DNA of 64,000 nt from Helicobacter pylori (GCF_016748675.1 NZ_CP051534.1:186001-250000), one strand, 5' to 3'; positions 33,449 through 44,221 are shown, counted from the first letter of the stretch. Notes: a model not told the origin generated them from the letters alone. A program made the numbers and translations.

Positions 33449-35314
33449 TTAAGAGTTTTTTCGCAAATGGATGTATAAATGCAAAACATCTAAATTCGCT
33501 GGGGTGATCCCGCTGATTTCTGAGGCTTCAAAAAGGCTTTTGGGGCGGAATTTTTCTAATTTTTCTACCGCTTCTAGGCTTAAGCCTGGAATGCCTTTAA
33601 ACACAAAATCTTTAGGGATAGAAACCTTGAGCATGCTATCCATTTTAGCGATATTTTCGTGTTGCTTTTCAATATAAATATTATACTTGCATTCAATTTT
33701 AATCTGCTCTAAAACCCGCTCGTTCAAGGGGGCTAAAAAGCTGAAAAAGGAGCGCATTTTTTCTATATTAAAACTATCGCGCGCTAAAAGGCTAACGCCA
33801 TCAACCTTGTCATTGATAGGGTTTTCGTCTAATTCATTCAAGCGTTTTAACACTTCTTTACTAGGGGTAAGGACGCATTCTCTAAGGCGTTTCAAGTTTT
33901 CTTGTATTGCTTGTTGGTCTTTTTTCAATTCCTTATAAAAATCCTCTTCCATAAGCCCTAAATTATAGGCATGTTCACCTAACCTAAAAAGCGTGTTGTC
34001 TTCTCTTAAAAGCAAGCGGTATTCGGCACGGCTAGTAAACATTCTGTAAGGTTCATTCGTGCCTTTAGTAACCAAATCATCAATCAAAACACCGATATAA
34101 GCTTCATTGCGCTTTAAAATAAAGGGGGCTTGATTCTTTAGGGCTAACACCGCATTAATCCCAGCCATAAGCCCTTGAGCCGCCGCTTCTTCATAGCCGG
34201 TAGTCCCATTGATTTGCCCGGCCAAATAAAGCCCTTTGATTTTTTTGGTTTCTAAAGTGTGGGTCAATTCTGTGGGCTGGATAAAATCATACTCTATCGC
34301 ATAGCCATAGCGCGTGATGAGGGCGTTTTCTAAGCCTTTGATAGAATGAATGACCTTTTCTTGCACATCTAGGGGCAAAGAGGTGCTTAAGCCGTTGATA
34401 TAATATTCGCTTTTATGAATGGTTTGAGGCTCTAAAAACAGCTGGTGGCGTTCTTTTTCGCTGAAGCGGTTGATTTTATCTTCAATGCTAGGGCAATACC
34501 TTGGGCCTATGCCTTCAATTTGACCGCTAAATAGGGGGGCTCGGTGGAAATTATCCCTGATGATTTGGTGGGTAATAGGGTTAGTGTAAGTGATAAAACA
34601 TGAGAGCTGGGTGGGGTTAAAATCTTTGGTTTTATAGCTGAAATAGGGAGGGTTTGTGTCCCCAAAATGCTCTTCTAATCCTTCAAAATCAATGCTATTA
34701 CCGGCCACTCTTGGGCAAGTGCCGGTTTTTAAGCGATCCACTTTAAAGCCAAGCTCCCTTAAATTCAAGGCTAAAGAATTAGAAGCGTTTTCCCCAAAGC
34801 GCCCGTTTTGGTTTTGGTGCTCGCCAATATGCACCACCCCTTTTAAAAAAGTGCCTGTGGTGATGATCACTTTTTTAGCTTTATAAGTGTTGTTAATGTT
34901 TGTGGTTACGCCCACTACCTCATCGTTTTCAAGGATTAAACTTTCGGTCATTTCTTGAGAGACGCTCAAATTAGGGGTGTTTAAAACAAGGTTTCTTGCA
35001 AAAATGCGGTAAGTGTCCATATCAATTTGCACTCTAGTCCCCCTAACCGCCGGCCCTTTAGAAGCGTTTAACACACGATATTGCAAACCGCTATGATCCG
35101 TAATAATCCCCATAGCCCCCCCTAAAACATCCACTTCTTTAGTCAAATGCCCTTTACCCAAGCCCCCAATGGCCGGATTGCAGCTCGCTAAACCGATCGT
35201 GTCTATGAGCATGGTGATTAAATGCACTCTAGCCCCCATTTTAGCCGCAACCAAGCTCGCTTCAATGCCTGCATGCCCCCCACCAACCACTAAAATATCA
35301 CTTTCTTTTACCAC
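33449..35314 (-). CDS. mnmG: tRNA uridine 5-carboxymethylaminomethyl modification enzyme MnmG (GidA)
   Basis: FAD enzyme that with MnmE modifies the wobble uridine of several tRNAs. It has 621 residues. The N-terminal FAD-binding motif is [12 protein letters not shown] (about 9-20). Family signatures [19 protein letters not shown] and [12 protein letters not shown] follow, then the C-terminal helical domain. It reads divergently from the DASS transporter and precedes dapE by ten bases, so the two probably share a transcript. Confidence 0.96.
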   Translation of the reverse strand: MVKESDILVVGGGHAGIEASLVAAKMGARVHLITMLIDTIGLASCNPAIGGLGKGHLTKEVDVLGGAMGIITDHSGLQYRVLNASKGPAVRGTRVQIDMDTYRIFARNLVLNTPNLSVSQEMTESLILENDEVVGVTTNINNTYKAKKVIITTGTFLKGVVHIGEHQNQNGRFGENASNSLALNLRELGFKVDRLKTGTCPRVAGNSIDFEGLEEHFGDTNPPYFSYKTKDFNPTQLSCFITYTNPITHQIIRDNFHRAPLFSGQIEGIGPRYCPSIEDKINRFSEKERHQLFLEPQTIHKSEYYINGLSTSLPLDVQEKVIHSIKGLENALITRYGYAIEYDFIQPTELTHTLETKKIKGLYLAGQINGTTGYEEAAAQGLMAGINAVLALKNQAPFILKRNEAYIGVLIDDLVTKGTNEPYRMFTSRAEYRLLLREDNTLFRLGEHAYNLGLMEEDFYKELKKDQQAIQENLKRLRECVLTPSKEVLKRLNELDENPINDKVDGVSLLARDSFNIEKMRSFFSFLAPLNERVLEQIKIECKYNIYIEKQHENIAKMDSMLKVSIPKDFVFKGIPGLSLEAVEKLEKFRPKSLFEASEISGITPANLDVLHLYIHLRKNS

Positions 35315-35409
35315 TCTTTTTCCTATTTTGATATGATTTTTCTAAAATCTTAGTTTTGAAAAAGTTTTATTGTAGCATGTAGGTTAGTAATTTTAAAGGG
35401 TAAAATAAA

Positions 35410-37068
35410 ATGGAAAATCATTCGCATGCCAATACGCATACCGATACGCACACCGATGATAAAAGCACTAAGATCGTGCGCTTGTTGGGGTTAATAGGGG
35501 GAGCGTTAATCGCACTCATTATCTATTACGCTTTAAACGCTCAAATGCCTCACATTGTAGAAGAAATCCCCAAGCTCAGTTCTTTGAATTATAAGGCGAT
35601 GCCTGTTGTGGCGGGGGTGGCTGTTTTAATGGGGATATGGTGGATGACTGAAGCCATTGACTTGCCTGCAACCGCGCTCTTACCTTTGGTGCTTTTTAGC
35701 GTCTTTAGCGTGGATCAATTCTCTAATGTCAGCTCTTCTTACGCATCGCCCATTATCTTTCTTTTTATGGGAGGGTTTATTTTAGCTTTAAGCATGCAAA
35801 AATGGAACTTGCACACACGCATCGCTTTAAGCATTATTTTATTAGTAGGCACAAGCCCTAGGAGATTGATTTTAGGTTTCATGATCGCTACAGGTTTTCT
35901 GTCTATGTGGGTGAGCAATACCGCAACGGCGGTGATGATGTTTCCTGTTGGCATGAGCGTTTTGCAATTAGTCGCTAAACTGGTGGGCAAAGAAAACGCC
36001 TCTAATGCATTCTATCAAAAAGAAGAAATCACCAAAGCGCATGGGGGTATTATGAGTAATATCGTGCATAAGGGCAAAGATATTACCCAAGTGATTCAAG
36101 AAAAGACCACCATTTATCGCACGAATTTTAGCATTTGCCTGATGCTTGGCATCGCTTATTCTGCTTCTATTGGCTCTTTAGGCACTTTGATTGGCACGCC
36201 GCCTAACGCCTTATTAGCCGGCTATATGAAAACCGCTTTCAATATTGAAATTGATTTCGCTCAGTGGATGGTGTTTGGAACACCGTTAGCCTTTATCATG
36301 CTCATTTTAGCGTGGCTCTTGCTCACTTATGTGATTTTCCCTTTAAAGATTAAAGAAATCCCAGGGGGTAAGGAAGTCATTAGGGTGGAGTTAAAAAAAT
36401 TAGGCCGCTTGAGTCAGGCGGAAATCTCGGTGGGCGTTATTTTTATCCTAGCGTCTTTAGGGTGGATTTTCTTAGATACGATTTTAAAATCTTGGGGCAT
36501 TAAAATAGATAAAATTGATTCCGTGATCGCTATGGGGGTTTCTGCACTTTTATTCATTTTGCCCGCTAACCATCAGGGCGATAGGCTCATTGATTGGGGT
36601 GTCGCTAAAAAACTTCCTTGGGATGTGTTGCTTTTATTTGGCGGCGGGTTAGCCTTGAGCGCGCAATTTTCTAAAACCGGGTTGAGTTTGTGGATCGGGC
36701 ATTTAGTCTCTGGCTTTTCGCATTTACCGATTTTATTCATCATTGTCATGGTCACTTTAATGGTCATTTTCTTAACCGAAATCACTTCTAACACCGCCAC
36801 CGCTGCCGCATTTTTACCGGTGATTGGAGGGGTTGCGATGGGCATGGGTTATGAAAACCACCAAAGTTTATTATTGACCATTCCTGTAGCTTTGAGCGCG
36901 ACTTGCGCGTTCATGCTCCCTGTGGCCACCCCACCGAATGCGATAGCTTATGGCTCTGGGTATGTTAAAATAACGGATATGATTAAAGCTGGTTTGTGGC
37001 TTAATTTGGTGGGCGTTGTTTTGATTAGCATGTTTAGCTATTTTTTGGTTTCGTTAATATTTAATTGA
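35410..37068 (+). CDS. DASS family sodium-coupled anion (dicarboxylate) transporter
   Basis: A 552-residue inner membrane transporter with about 12 hydrophobic segments. The two SNT motifs typical of the DASS/DIT family are visible in WVSNTATAVMMFP and EITSNTATAAAFLP, and GTPPNALLAGY and ATPPNAIAYGSGY add the paired substrate loops. Members import succinate, malate or related anions with sodium. The cytoplasmic N-terminus is odd: it alternates His, Thr and Asp (HSHANTHTDTHTDD), which could bind metal or be low-complexity drift. It stands alone before cdsA, 12 bases upstream. Confidence 0.87.
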   Translation: MENHSHANTHTDTHTDDKSTKIVRLLGLIGGALIALIIYYALNAQMPHIVEEIPKLSSLNYKAMPVVAGVAVLMGIWWMTEAIDLPATALLPLVLFSVFSVDQFSNVSSSYASPIIFLFMGGFILALSMQKWNLHTRIALSIILLVGTSPRRLILGFMIATGFLSMWVSNTATAVMMFPVGMSVLQLVAKLVGKENASNAFYQKEEITKAHGGIMSNIVHKGKDITQVIQEKTTIYRTNFSICLMLGIAYSASIGSLGTLIGTPPNALLAGYMKTAFNIEIDFAQWMVFGTPLAFIMLILAWLLLTYVIFPLKIKEIPGGKEVIRVELKKLGRLSQAEISVGVIFILASLGWIFLDTILKSWGIKIDKIDSVIAMGVSALLFILPANHQGDRLIDWGVAKKLPWDVLLLFGGGLALSAQFSKTGLSLWIGHLVSGFSHLPILFIIVMVTLMVIFLTEITSNTATAAAFLPVIGGVAMGMGYENHQSLLLTIPVALSATCAFMLPVATPPNAIAYGSGYVKITDMIKAGLWLNLVGVVLISMFSYFLVSLIFN

Positions 37069-37080
37069 TTAAGGAAAAAA

Positions 37081-37881
37081 GTGAAAGAAGAGTTATTTAA
37101 AGAAAAGTCTCGTTACATTACAGGGTTTGTTTTAATCATTGTAGCAGGCTTGATTTTGTATGCGGACAATTTGTTGTTGTTTTGGGCGGTTTTAGGGGGG
37201 ATTTATGCGGTAGGGTTTTCTGAAGCGTTAAGATTATTCCAAGTTAAAGCGAGCTTTAGTCTGTATCTTATTTTAGTGTTGTCATGGGTGGCAGCGTATT
37301 TTAACGGGCATCCTATAGAATGCGCTCTTATCAGCGTGATGGTCATGGCTAGTGTTATCGCTTATCAAAAAGCGCACCACAGCGAAGCCATTTTACCCTT
37401 TTTGTATCCAGGCGTTGGGTTTTTTGCGCTTTTTGGGATTTATAAGGATTTTGGCGCGGTAGCGATCATTTGGCTTTTAGTGGTGGTGGTCGCAAGCGAT
37501 GTGGGGGCGTTTTTTGGAGGCAAGCTTTTAGGAAAAATCCCTTTCACGCCCACTTCGCCGAATAAAACCTTAGAGGGTGCATTGATTGGCGTTGTTTTGG
37601 CGAGCGTTTTGGGATCGTTTGTGGGCATGGGGAAATTGAGCGGAGGCTTTCTTATGGCGCTTCTATTTAGTTTTTTAATCGCTTTTGCGGCGGTGTTTGG
37701 GGATTTGTATGAAAGCTATTTGAAAAGAAAGGTTGGGATCAAGGATAGCGGTAAGATTTTACCCGGGCATGGGGGCGTTTTAGACCGATTGGATTCCATG
37801 CTTTTTGGGGCTTTAAGCTTGCATGTGTTGTTGTATTTTTTAGAAGTTTGGAAAGAGACAGCGGTGTTTTTAGGGGACTGA
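37081..37881 (+). CDS. cdsA: Phosphatidate cytidylyltransferase
   Basis: Makes CDP-diacylglycerol from phosphatidic acid and CTP at the inner membrane. The 266-residue polytopic protein has seven or eight hydrophobic segments and the C-terminal signature KDSGKILPGHGGVLDRLDSM. The start is GTG with AAGGAAA upstream. Its TGA is followed immediately by the dxr ATG without a gap, so phospholipid and isoprenoid genes are coupled. Confidence 0.95.
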   Translation: MKEELFKEKSRYITGFVLIIVAGLILYADNLLLFWAVLGGIYAVGFSEALRLFQVKASFSLYLILVLSWVAAYFNGHPIECALISVMVMASVIAYQKAHHSEAILPFLYPGVGFFALFGIYKDFGAVAIIWLLVVVVASDVGAFFGGKLLGKIPFTPTSPNKTLEGALIGVVLASVLGSFVGMGKLSGGFLMALLFSFLIAFAAVFGDLYESYLKRKVGIKDSGKILPGHGGVLDRLDSMLFGALSLHVLLYFLEVWKETAVFLGD

Positions 37882-38988
37882 ATGGTTGTTTTAGGAAGCA
37901 CCGGCTCTATCGGGAAAAACGCCCTTAAAATCGCAAAAAAATTTGGCGTAGAAATAGAGGCCTTGAGCTGCGGGAAAAATATCGCTTTAATCAATGAGCA
38001 AATCCAAGTTTTCAAACCCAAGAAAGTGGCGATTTTAGATCCTAACGATTTGAATGATTTAGAGCCTTTGGGTGCGAAAGTGTTTGTAGGGTTAGACGGA
38101 ATTGATGCGATGATAGAGGAGTGCGCTTCCAATTTAGTCCTTAACGCCATTGTGGGCGTGGCAGGATTGAAAGCGAGCTTTAAAAGCTTACAAACTAACA
38201 AAAAACTAGCCCTAGCGAATAAAGAGAGCTTGGTGAGCGCTGGGCATTTATTAGACATTTCACAAATCACGCCCATTGATAGCGAGCATTTTGGTTTGTG
38301 GGCGTTGTTGCAAAACAAGGCTTTAAAGCCTAAATCTTTAATCATTAGCGCGAGTGGGGGGGCTTTCAGGGACACGCCTTTAGAATTTATCGCTATTCAA
38401 AACGCGCAAAACGCGCTCAAGCACCCTAATTGGAGCATGGGATCTAAAATCACCATTGATTCAGCGAGCATGGTCAATAAGCTTTTTGAAATCCTAGAAA
38501 CTTACTGGCTTTTTGGTGCGTCTTTAAAGATTGATGCGTTGATTGAAAGGAGTTCTATCGTGCATGCTTTGGTGGAGTTTGAAGATAACTCTATCATCGC
38601 GCATTTAGCGAGCGCGGACATGCAATTACCCATAAGCTATGCGATCGATCCGAAGTTAGCCTCTTTGAATGCGTCTATCAAGCCCCTAGATCTATACGCT
38701 TTAAGTGCGATTAAATTTGAACCCATTAGCATGGAGCGCTACACTTTGTGGCGCTATAAAGACTTGTTGCTAGAAAACCCTAAGCTTGGCGTGGTGTTGA
38801 ATGCGAGCAATGAGGTGGCGATGGAGAAGTTTTTAAATCAAGAAATCGCTTTTGGTGGCCTTATCAAAACCATTTCTCAAGCCTTAGAATTGTATGCTAA
38901 AAAATCTTTCAAGCTCTCTAGTTTAGAAGAAGTGCTAGAATTGGATAAGGAAGTTAGGGAGCGTTTTAAAAATGTAGCGGGAGTGTAG
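37882..38988 (+). CDS. dxr: 1-deoxy-D-xylulose 5-phosphate reductoisomerase
   Basis: Second enzyme of the MEP isoprenoid pathway. The 368 residues include an N-terminal NADPH-binding motif GSTGSIGKNALKIA, the NKESLVSAG motif and the metal/substrate site IDSEHFGLW. SGGAFRDTP and GSKITIDSASMVNK match the catalytic core. Slightly short compared with E. coli (398). Linked to lipid genes by position directly after cdsA. Confidence 0.96.
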   Translation: MVVLGSTGSIGKNALKIAKKFGVEIEALSCGKNIALINEQIQVFKPKKVAILDPNDLNDLEPLGAKVFVGLDGIDAMIEECASNLVLNAIVGVAGLKASFKSLQTNKKLALANKESLVSAGHLLDISQITPIDSEHFGLWALLQNKALKPKSLIISASGGAFRDTPLEFIAIQNAQNALKHPNWSMGSKITIDSASMVNKLFEILETYWLFGASLKIDALIERSSIVHALVEFEDNSIIAHLASADMQLPISYAIDPKLASLNASIKPLDLYALSAIKFEPISMERYTLWRYKDLLLENPKLGVVLNASNEVAMEKFLNQEIAFGGLIKTISQALELYAKKSFKLSSLEEVLELDKEVRERFKNVAGV

Positions 38989-38994
38989 TATAAT
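38989..38994 (+). promoter_or_regulatory. -10 element for the G-tract glycosyltransferase
   Basis: TATAAT starting one base after the dxr stop, giving a predicted 5' end near 39001 and an untranslated leader of about 39 bases with TAGGAG before ATG 39040. Confidence 0.6.
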
Positions 38995-39039
38995 GAGATT
39001 TTGCTTTTAATAGCGTTTTTATTTCAATTAGGAGTTTTT

Positions 39040-40171
39040 ATGGGGTTAAAAAATAAAATCAAGGGTTTTGTTAAAGAGAGAATGCCTTTTGTGGTTAGAT
39101 ATGTTCGTAGTTTAAAAGGGGCCAAAAACATTGATGATGAAATCAATCATGAAATTAAGGAAATGTTAGAGGCTAAAAAACTTCATTCTCTTCAAGAAAA
39201 AGCTTTATTCAACCATGATTATCAAGAAAGCGTGTTTTTAGCTATCGCTTCTTTAAATAATGAAAGTTTCATTGAATACAACAAGAGTATTTATAAAAAT
39301 AGTTCTCTTAATTATAATTATGGGGGGGCATTTAGAAGATAGGGTTATCCATCCCACTTTAACTTTACCCAATCCCACGCACTCGGGTTATTTTGACTAC
39401 GATAAAAAAAGTCAAAACCCTAAAAGCCCTCTAAACCCATGGGCTTTTATTAGAGTCAAAAATGAAATCGTTACTTTAGAAGAGAGTTTGTTTTCTATGC
39501 TTCCTGCCATTCAAAGGGGGGTCATTGGTTTTAATGATTGCGATGATGGCTCTAAAGAAGTGATTTTAGAGTTTTGCAAAAAGTTCCCCTCATTTATCCC
39601 TATCAGCTATCCTTATGAAGTCATTCTAAAGGATTGCCCGAGTTTGTGGCACCAATTTTATCATTACTATAATTATACGCTTTCTTTTATCCCTAAAAAT
39701 GAGTGGGTAGTCAAAATTGATTGCGATCATATTTATGACGCTAAAAAACTTTATGAAAGTTTTTATATCCCTAAGAGCATTAAAGAGGTTGTGATGTATT
39801 CGCGCATTAATTTTGTGGTGCGAGATTTTGAAGTGTTTATTCGTAATGATGGGGATTTTGGGTTTTTAGACGCATGGGGAGATCATTGGTTATTTTATAA
39901 TGATTGTGAGCCTTTTGAAATTTGGCAACACAATGATGAAGCTTATGAAACTTTAAAGCTTAAAGATAAACACCATATTAAAGATAAAGAACTCATGCAA
40001 TGGCACTTCCCTTTGGCTAAAAAGAGGCGAAACGCTATCGTTTATGACGATTTGATCCCTTTAAAAGAATTCAAAAAACACCACGCTGATTTGATAGGCA
40101 CAAGGATTGAAGAAAGCATGCTAGACGAAAAGAGAATTTTAGAGATATATCAAAAATTCCGCTTGCCTTAA
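39040..40171 (+). CDS. Phase-variable glycosyltransferase (HP0217-like, beta-1,4-GalNAc transferase type), out of frame
   Basis: Read across the G tract, about 377 codons encode a glycosyltransferase. The N-terminal part ([10 protein letters not shown] and on, about 94 codons) is basic. After the tract follow [18 protein letters not shown] and the acidic [13 protein letters not shown], a DxD-type nucleotide-sugar site, all typical of the CgtA/GM2-synthase-like LPS transferases. With seven Gs at 39322-39328 the N-terminal frame ends ten codons later (stop at 39340-39342), while the rest is open in another frame. Six or nine Gs would fuse them. OFF in this DNA. HP0217 is a known poly-G contingency gene; likely target is the LPS core. 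Confidence 0.85.
39322..39328 (+). repeat. G7 contingency tract
   Basis: Seven Gs in ATTATGGGGGGGCAT. In-frame reading requires a multiple of three Gs. Confidence 0.88.
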
Positions 40172-40194
40172 ATCAATCATCGTTTTTTGCTTCT

Positions 40195-40222
40195 TTGTAG
40201 GTTCATTGAACTAAGCCTACAA
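40195..40222. terminator. Candidate hairpin between converging genes
   Basis: TTGTAGG (40195-40201) pairs with CCTACAA (40216-40222). The right arm is also part of a 14-base perfect palindrome CTACAAGCTTGTAG (40217-40230). No long T run, so termination is an inference from position between the glycosyltransferase and the PEBP gene. Confidence 0.4.
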
Positions 40223-40231
40223 GCTTGTAGC

Positions 40232-40783
40232 CTATTTCCTCACAAACTGCTTGTATAGAAATTCCTTTCTCCCTATGGCGATGATATGGTTGCGCATTTT
40301 GTCATGCAAATCGCCTAAGAAAAAAGGGGCTTTTAATTCCAGTTTAGGAATGTCTAGGGCATACACTTGAATGAGGTAATGGTGATCGCCATTAGGGGGC
40401 ATGGGGCCGATATAGACGCTGTTATTGAGATTGGAGCGTTGTTTTTCGCTTTCATTGAGCGGTGAACGGATAAAGCCTTGAGTGAGCGAATTGACCCCTT
40501 GAGTAATCCTTTTATCCATCATGGAAGCGTTTTCTTCTAAAACATTGTAAGAAATATTGCCCACGACCCAATGGACAAACGGCATGCCGCACACTTTTTG
40601 CGCGTCATGATCTATTAATTCTAAAGCGTAGCTTTTAGCGCCTTCCACTTTTTGCCATGAGATTTTAGGCGAATAAGTGGGTAAGCCGTTTGGATTGAGA
40701 AACCCTCTAGGAGCGTTACCGCCAAATTTAGCGTCCAAATACCCTTCTGAATCGGTTTGAATCATCACTTCAAAAGTTTTCAT
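40232..40783 (-). CDS. PEBP/YbhB family protein
   Basis: A 183-residue phosphatidylethanolamine-binding-protein-like fold, as in E. coli YbhB/YbcL. Family motifs present: SWQKVEGAKSYALELIDHDA, then VHWVVGNIS (usual form HWxxxNI) and the GPMPPNGDHHYLIQVYALD loop lining the anion-binding pocket. Cytoplasmic; function in bacteria is unclear. The start is ATG 40783 with AAGGGC upstream; a longer frame to 40858 is open but lacks support. Confidence 0.9.
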   Translation of the reverse strand: MKTFEVMIQTDSEGYLDAKFGGNAPRGFLNPNGLPTYSPKISWQKVEGAKSYALELIDHDAQKVCGMPFVHWVVGNISYNVLEENASMMDKRITQGVNSLTQGFIRSPLNESEKQRSNLNNSVYIGPMPPNGDHHYLIQVYALDIPKLELKAPFFLGDLHDKMRNHIIAIGRKEFLYKQFVRK

Positions 40784-40868
40784 TTTAAGCCCTTTTTCTT
40801 TGAAATCATTTTCCTTTATTGTAGCATGATCATAAAAATACATCTTAATTTGGAGCATGGTATTAGAA

Positions 40869-40887
40869 TAATCATTTTTAATGATTA
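40869..40887. promoter_or_regulatory. Palindrome in a divergent promoter region
   Basis: TAATCATT-TTT-AATGATTA: an 8-bp perfect inverted repeat with a 3-base spacer, between the PEBP gene and the HTH-like gene. A/T-rich palindromes of this kind can be Fur or other repressor sites in H. pylori; the match to the published TAATAATnATTATTA is only partial. Confidence 0.35.
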
Positions 40888-40923
40888 AATAGTTATTTAT
40901 TTTTACTAGTTACCATTGAACGC

Positions 40924-41388
40924 ATGGAAAGTAAAATAAATCGTTTGAGCGCCAAGATAGACGCACTATTGGAACAGCAAAAAAGAGTGATTTCTTTACT
41001 GGAAACTTATTTGAGCGTTTATTCCACACCACAAGAGGCTTCAAATAAGCTTTTTAAGGGCATTAGTCAAGGCATGGAGTTGGCCCCAGAAATCGCGCAA
41101 GAAGATGAAGAAAAACGCCTTTATGTGTTGCAATATTTAAGCCATGTGGATATTACTAAAAACAAGCAAGACTCCCAGCTCAAAAAAGATTGTTTGGAAT
41201 TTATCCAAAGGTTTAATATCCCAAAGCCCATTATCATTACCGCTCTTTATAACCTTAGGGGCATTAAGCCCACTAAAAAAGAAGTCGCAAAACAATTGCA
41301 AAAACTCTATGTGTGGGAGAAGCGTTACCAACAAGGGGGGATAGACGCCTTAAAAGACAGGCGTGGGAGACCCCTTAAAAAACCTTAA
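40924..41388 (+). CDS. HTH-like protein of unknown function (HP0219-like)
   Basis: A 154-residue soluble protein. An N-terminal amphipathic/coiled-coil helix (about 1-35, KINRLSAKIDALLEQQKRVI) is followed by a helical C-terminal part. The end WEKRYQQGGIDALKDRRGRP closely recalls the helix-turn-helix tail found in IS3/IS481-type transposase N-terminal domains (RYxxGGxxGLxDRxRRP). It may be a domesticated transposase-like DNA-binding protein or a remnant. No catalytic domain follows; nifS begins 168 bases later. Confidence 0.6.
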   Translation: MESKINRLSAKIDALLEQQKRVISLLETYLSVYSTPQEASNKLFKGISQGMELAPEIAQEDEEKRLYVLQYLSHVDITKNKQDSQLKKDCLEFIQRFNIPKPIIITALYNLRGIKPTKKEVAKQLQKLYVWEKRYQQGGIDALKDRRGRPLKKP

Positions 41389-41517
41389 GCGACTTGGTAG
41401 CGGCTATGTTGGTTTTTAATGGGGGTATTCGCATTTCTCAAAATGTTTTCAAAAATTCATCTTATTTTAAGTTAAAATTAAGAAAATATCTTGTATTTAA
41501 TCATAATTTAGACTTAG

Positions 41518-42720
<1,203 letters not shown>

Positions 42721-42741
42721 AAAGAATATAAAGGAATCAAA

Positions 42742-43722
42742 ATGGCAAAACATGATTTAGTGGGTTCGGTTCTCTGGGATGCATATTCTAAAGAAGTTCA
42801 AAGGCGCATGGACAACCCCACGCATTTAGGGGTCATCACCGAAGAGCAGGCTAAAGCCAAAAACGCTAAGCTCATTGTGGCGGATTATGGCGCAGAGGCA
42901 TGCGGTGATGCGGTGAGGTTGTATTGGCTTGTAGATGAAAGCACGGATAGAATTGTTGATGCGAAGTTTAAAAGCTTTGGTTGCGGAACAGCGATCGCAA
43001 GCTCAGACATGATGGTAGAGTTGTGTTTGAACAAAAGAGTCCAAGATGCGGTAAAAATCACGAATTTAGATGTGGAAAGAGGCTTGAGAGACGATCCAGA
43101 CACGCCGGCTGTCCCTGGGCAAAAAATGCACTGCTCGGTGATGGCGTATGATGTGATCAAAAAAGCTGCCGGCATGTATTTGGGGAAAAACGCTGAAGAT
43201 TTTGAAGAAGAAATCATCGTGTGCGAGTGCGCTAGGGTGAGTTTAGGCACGATTAAGGAAGTGATTAGGCTCAATGATTTAAAAAGCGTTGAAGAAATCA
43301 CTAACTACACCAAAGCCGGTGCTTTTTGTAAAAGCTGTGTGAGGCCTGGAGGGCATGAAAAAAGGGATTATTACCTGGTGGATATTCTTAAAGAAGTGCG
43401 CGAAGAAATGGAAGCTGAAAAACTTAAAGCGACCGCTAATAAATCCCAAAATGGGGAATTGGCTTTCAGGGAAATGACTATGGTTCAAAAGATTAAAGCG
43501 GTGGATAAAGTCATTGATGAAAATATCCGCGCTATGCTTATGATGGATGGGGGGGATTTAGAGATTTTAGACATTAAAGAAAGCGATGATTACATTGATG
43601 TGTATATCCGCTACATGGGAGCATGCGATGGGTGCATGAGCGCGACTACCGGGACTTTATTTGCCATTGAAAACGCCTTGCAGGAATTATTGGATCGCAG
43701 TATTAGGGTGTTACCGATTTGA
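42742..43722 (+). CDS. nifU: Iron-sulfur cluster scaffold NifU
   Basis: Modular scaffold of 326 residues, full-length NifU type. The N-terminal IscU-like domain carries FKSFGCGTAIASSD. The central [2Fe-2S] ferredoxin-like domain has CECARVSLG and FCKSCVRPGG. The C-terminal Nfu domain has CDGCMSATTGT with the CxxC pair. It receives sulfur from NifS and hands clusters to apoproteins. Ribosome site AAAGGAATC. Together with nifS a two-gene operon. Confidence 0.96.
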   Translation: MAKHDLVGSVLWDAYSKEVQRRMDNPTHLGVITEEQAKAKNAKLIVADYGAEACGDAVRLYWLVDESTDRIVDAKFKSFGCGTAIASSDMMVELCLNKRVQDAVKITNLDVERGLRDDPDTPAVPGQKMHCSVMAYDVIKKAAGMYLGKNAEDFEEEIIVCECARVSLGTIKEVIRLNDLKSVEEITNYTKAGAFCKSCVRPGGHEKRDYYLVDILKEVREEMEAEKLKATANKSQNGELAFREMTMVQKIKAVDKVIDENIRAMLMMDGGDLEILDIKESDDYIDVYIRYMGACDGCMSATTGTLFAIENALQELLDRSIRVLPI

Positions 43723-43759
43723 TTTGTTCTTTTTATGGGGTGAAAGCCTTTTTCAAGCG

Positions 43760-43796
43760 AGCGCTAATAAACTCAAAATGAGGAATGATTAGCGCT
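43760..43796. repeat. Nested inverted repeat between nifU and the RHH regulator
   Basis: A perfect 9-bp outer arm AGCGCTAAT (43760-43768) with ATTAGCGCT (43788-43796) encloses a second stem CTCA-AAA-TGAG (43772-43782). No T run follows. It could end nifU transcription or be an operator for the regulator gene 80 bases downstream. Confidence 0.5.
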
Positions 43797-43876
43797 TGCG
43801 ACATTATTCATTATACGCTACTTTTATGCTAATATGCTATTTTGAAGCGATTTGCGATGATGATTGAAGGAACTTG

Positions 43877-44107
43877 ATGGAAAAGACAGAAAACACAGAT
43901 GAAACTCACTTAAGGGGAACTAAAAATAAACTAGGACGCAAACCAAAAGCAGACGCTAATAAAAAAACTCGCGCGGTAAGCTTGTATTTTTCTGATGAGC
44001 AATACCAAAAACTAGAGAAAATGGCTAACGAAGAAGAAAGCGTGGGATCTTATATCAAACGCTATATTTTGAAGGCTTTAAGAAAAATAGAGCAAAATGG
44101 CGCTTGA
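43877..44107 (+). CDS. Ribbon-helix-helix DNA-binding protein (HP0222-like)
   Basis: A 76-residue basic protein. After a polar N-terminal arm (about 30 residues; LGRKPKADANKKTRA), AVSLYFSDEQYQKLEKMANEE and SVGSYIKRYILKALRK give the beta-strand and two helices of an Arc/MetJ-type ribbon-helix-helix domain. HP0222 is known structurally as such. It should bind DNA as a dimer; targets are unknown. ATG 43877 has GAAGGAA upstream; a TTG three bases before is possible. Autoregulation through the nearby inverted repeat is plausible, not shown. Confidence 0.85.
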   Translation: MEKTENTDETHLRGTKNKLGRKPKADANKKTRAVSLYFSDEQYQKLEKMANEEESVGSYIKRYILKALRKIEQNGA

Positions 44108-44140
44108 TAACTTTTTAACTTGTTTTTAGTTTAACTCCAC

Positions 44141-44180
44141 GGGTTTTACTATAAAGCAAAATGATTAAAACCCCCATTTT
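44141..44180 (+). terminator. Terminator after the RHH regulator
   Basis: GGGTTTTA (44141-44148) pairs with TAAAACCC (44166-44173), with CCATTTTA following. An 8-bp stem with a long loop. Confidence 0.4.
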
Positions 44181-44221
44181 ATCTAGCCTTTAGCTGTGTG
44201 ATTTTAAAAAAGAGAGATATT

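Noticed and set aside
37716..38375. A 219-codon minus-strand frame opposite cdsA and dxr
   Set aside because: Spans two well-identified genes on the other strand and shows no family features.
44198..44221. GTG start adding eight residues to RadA
   Set aside because: The TTG at 44222 gives the family N-terminus directly before the zinc finger.
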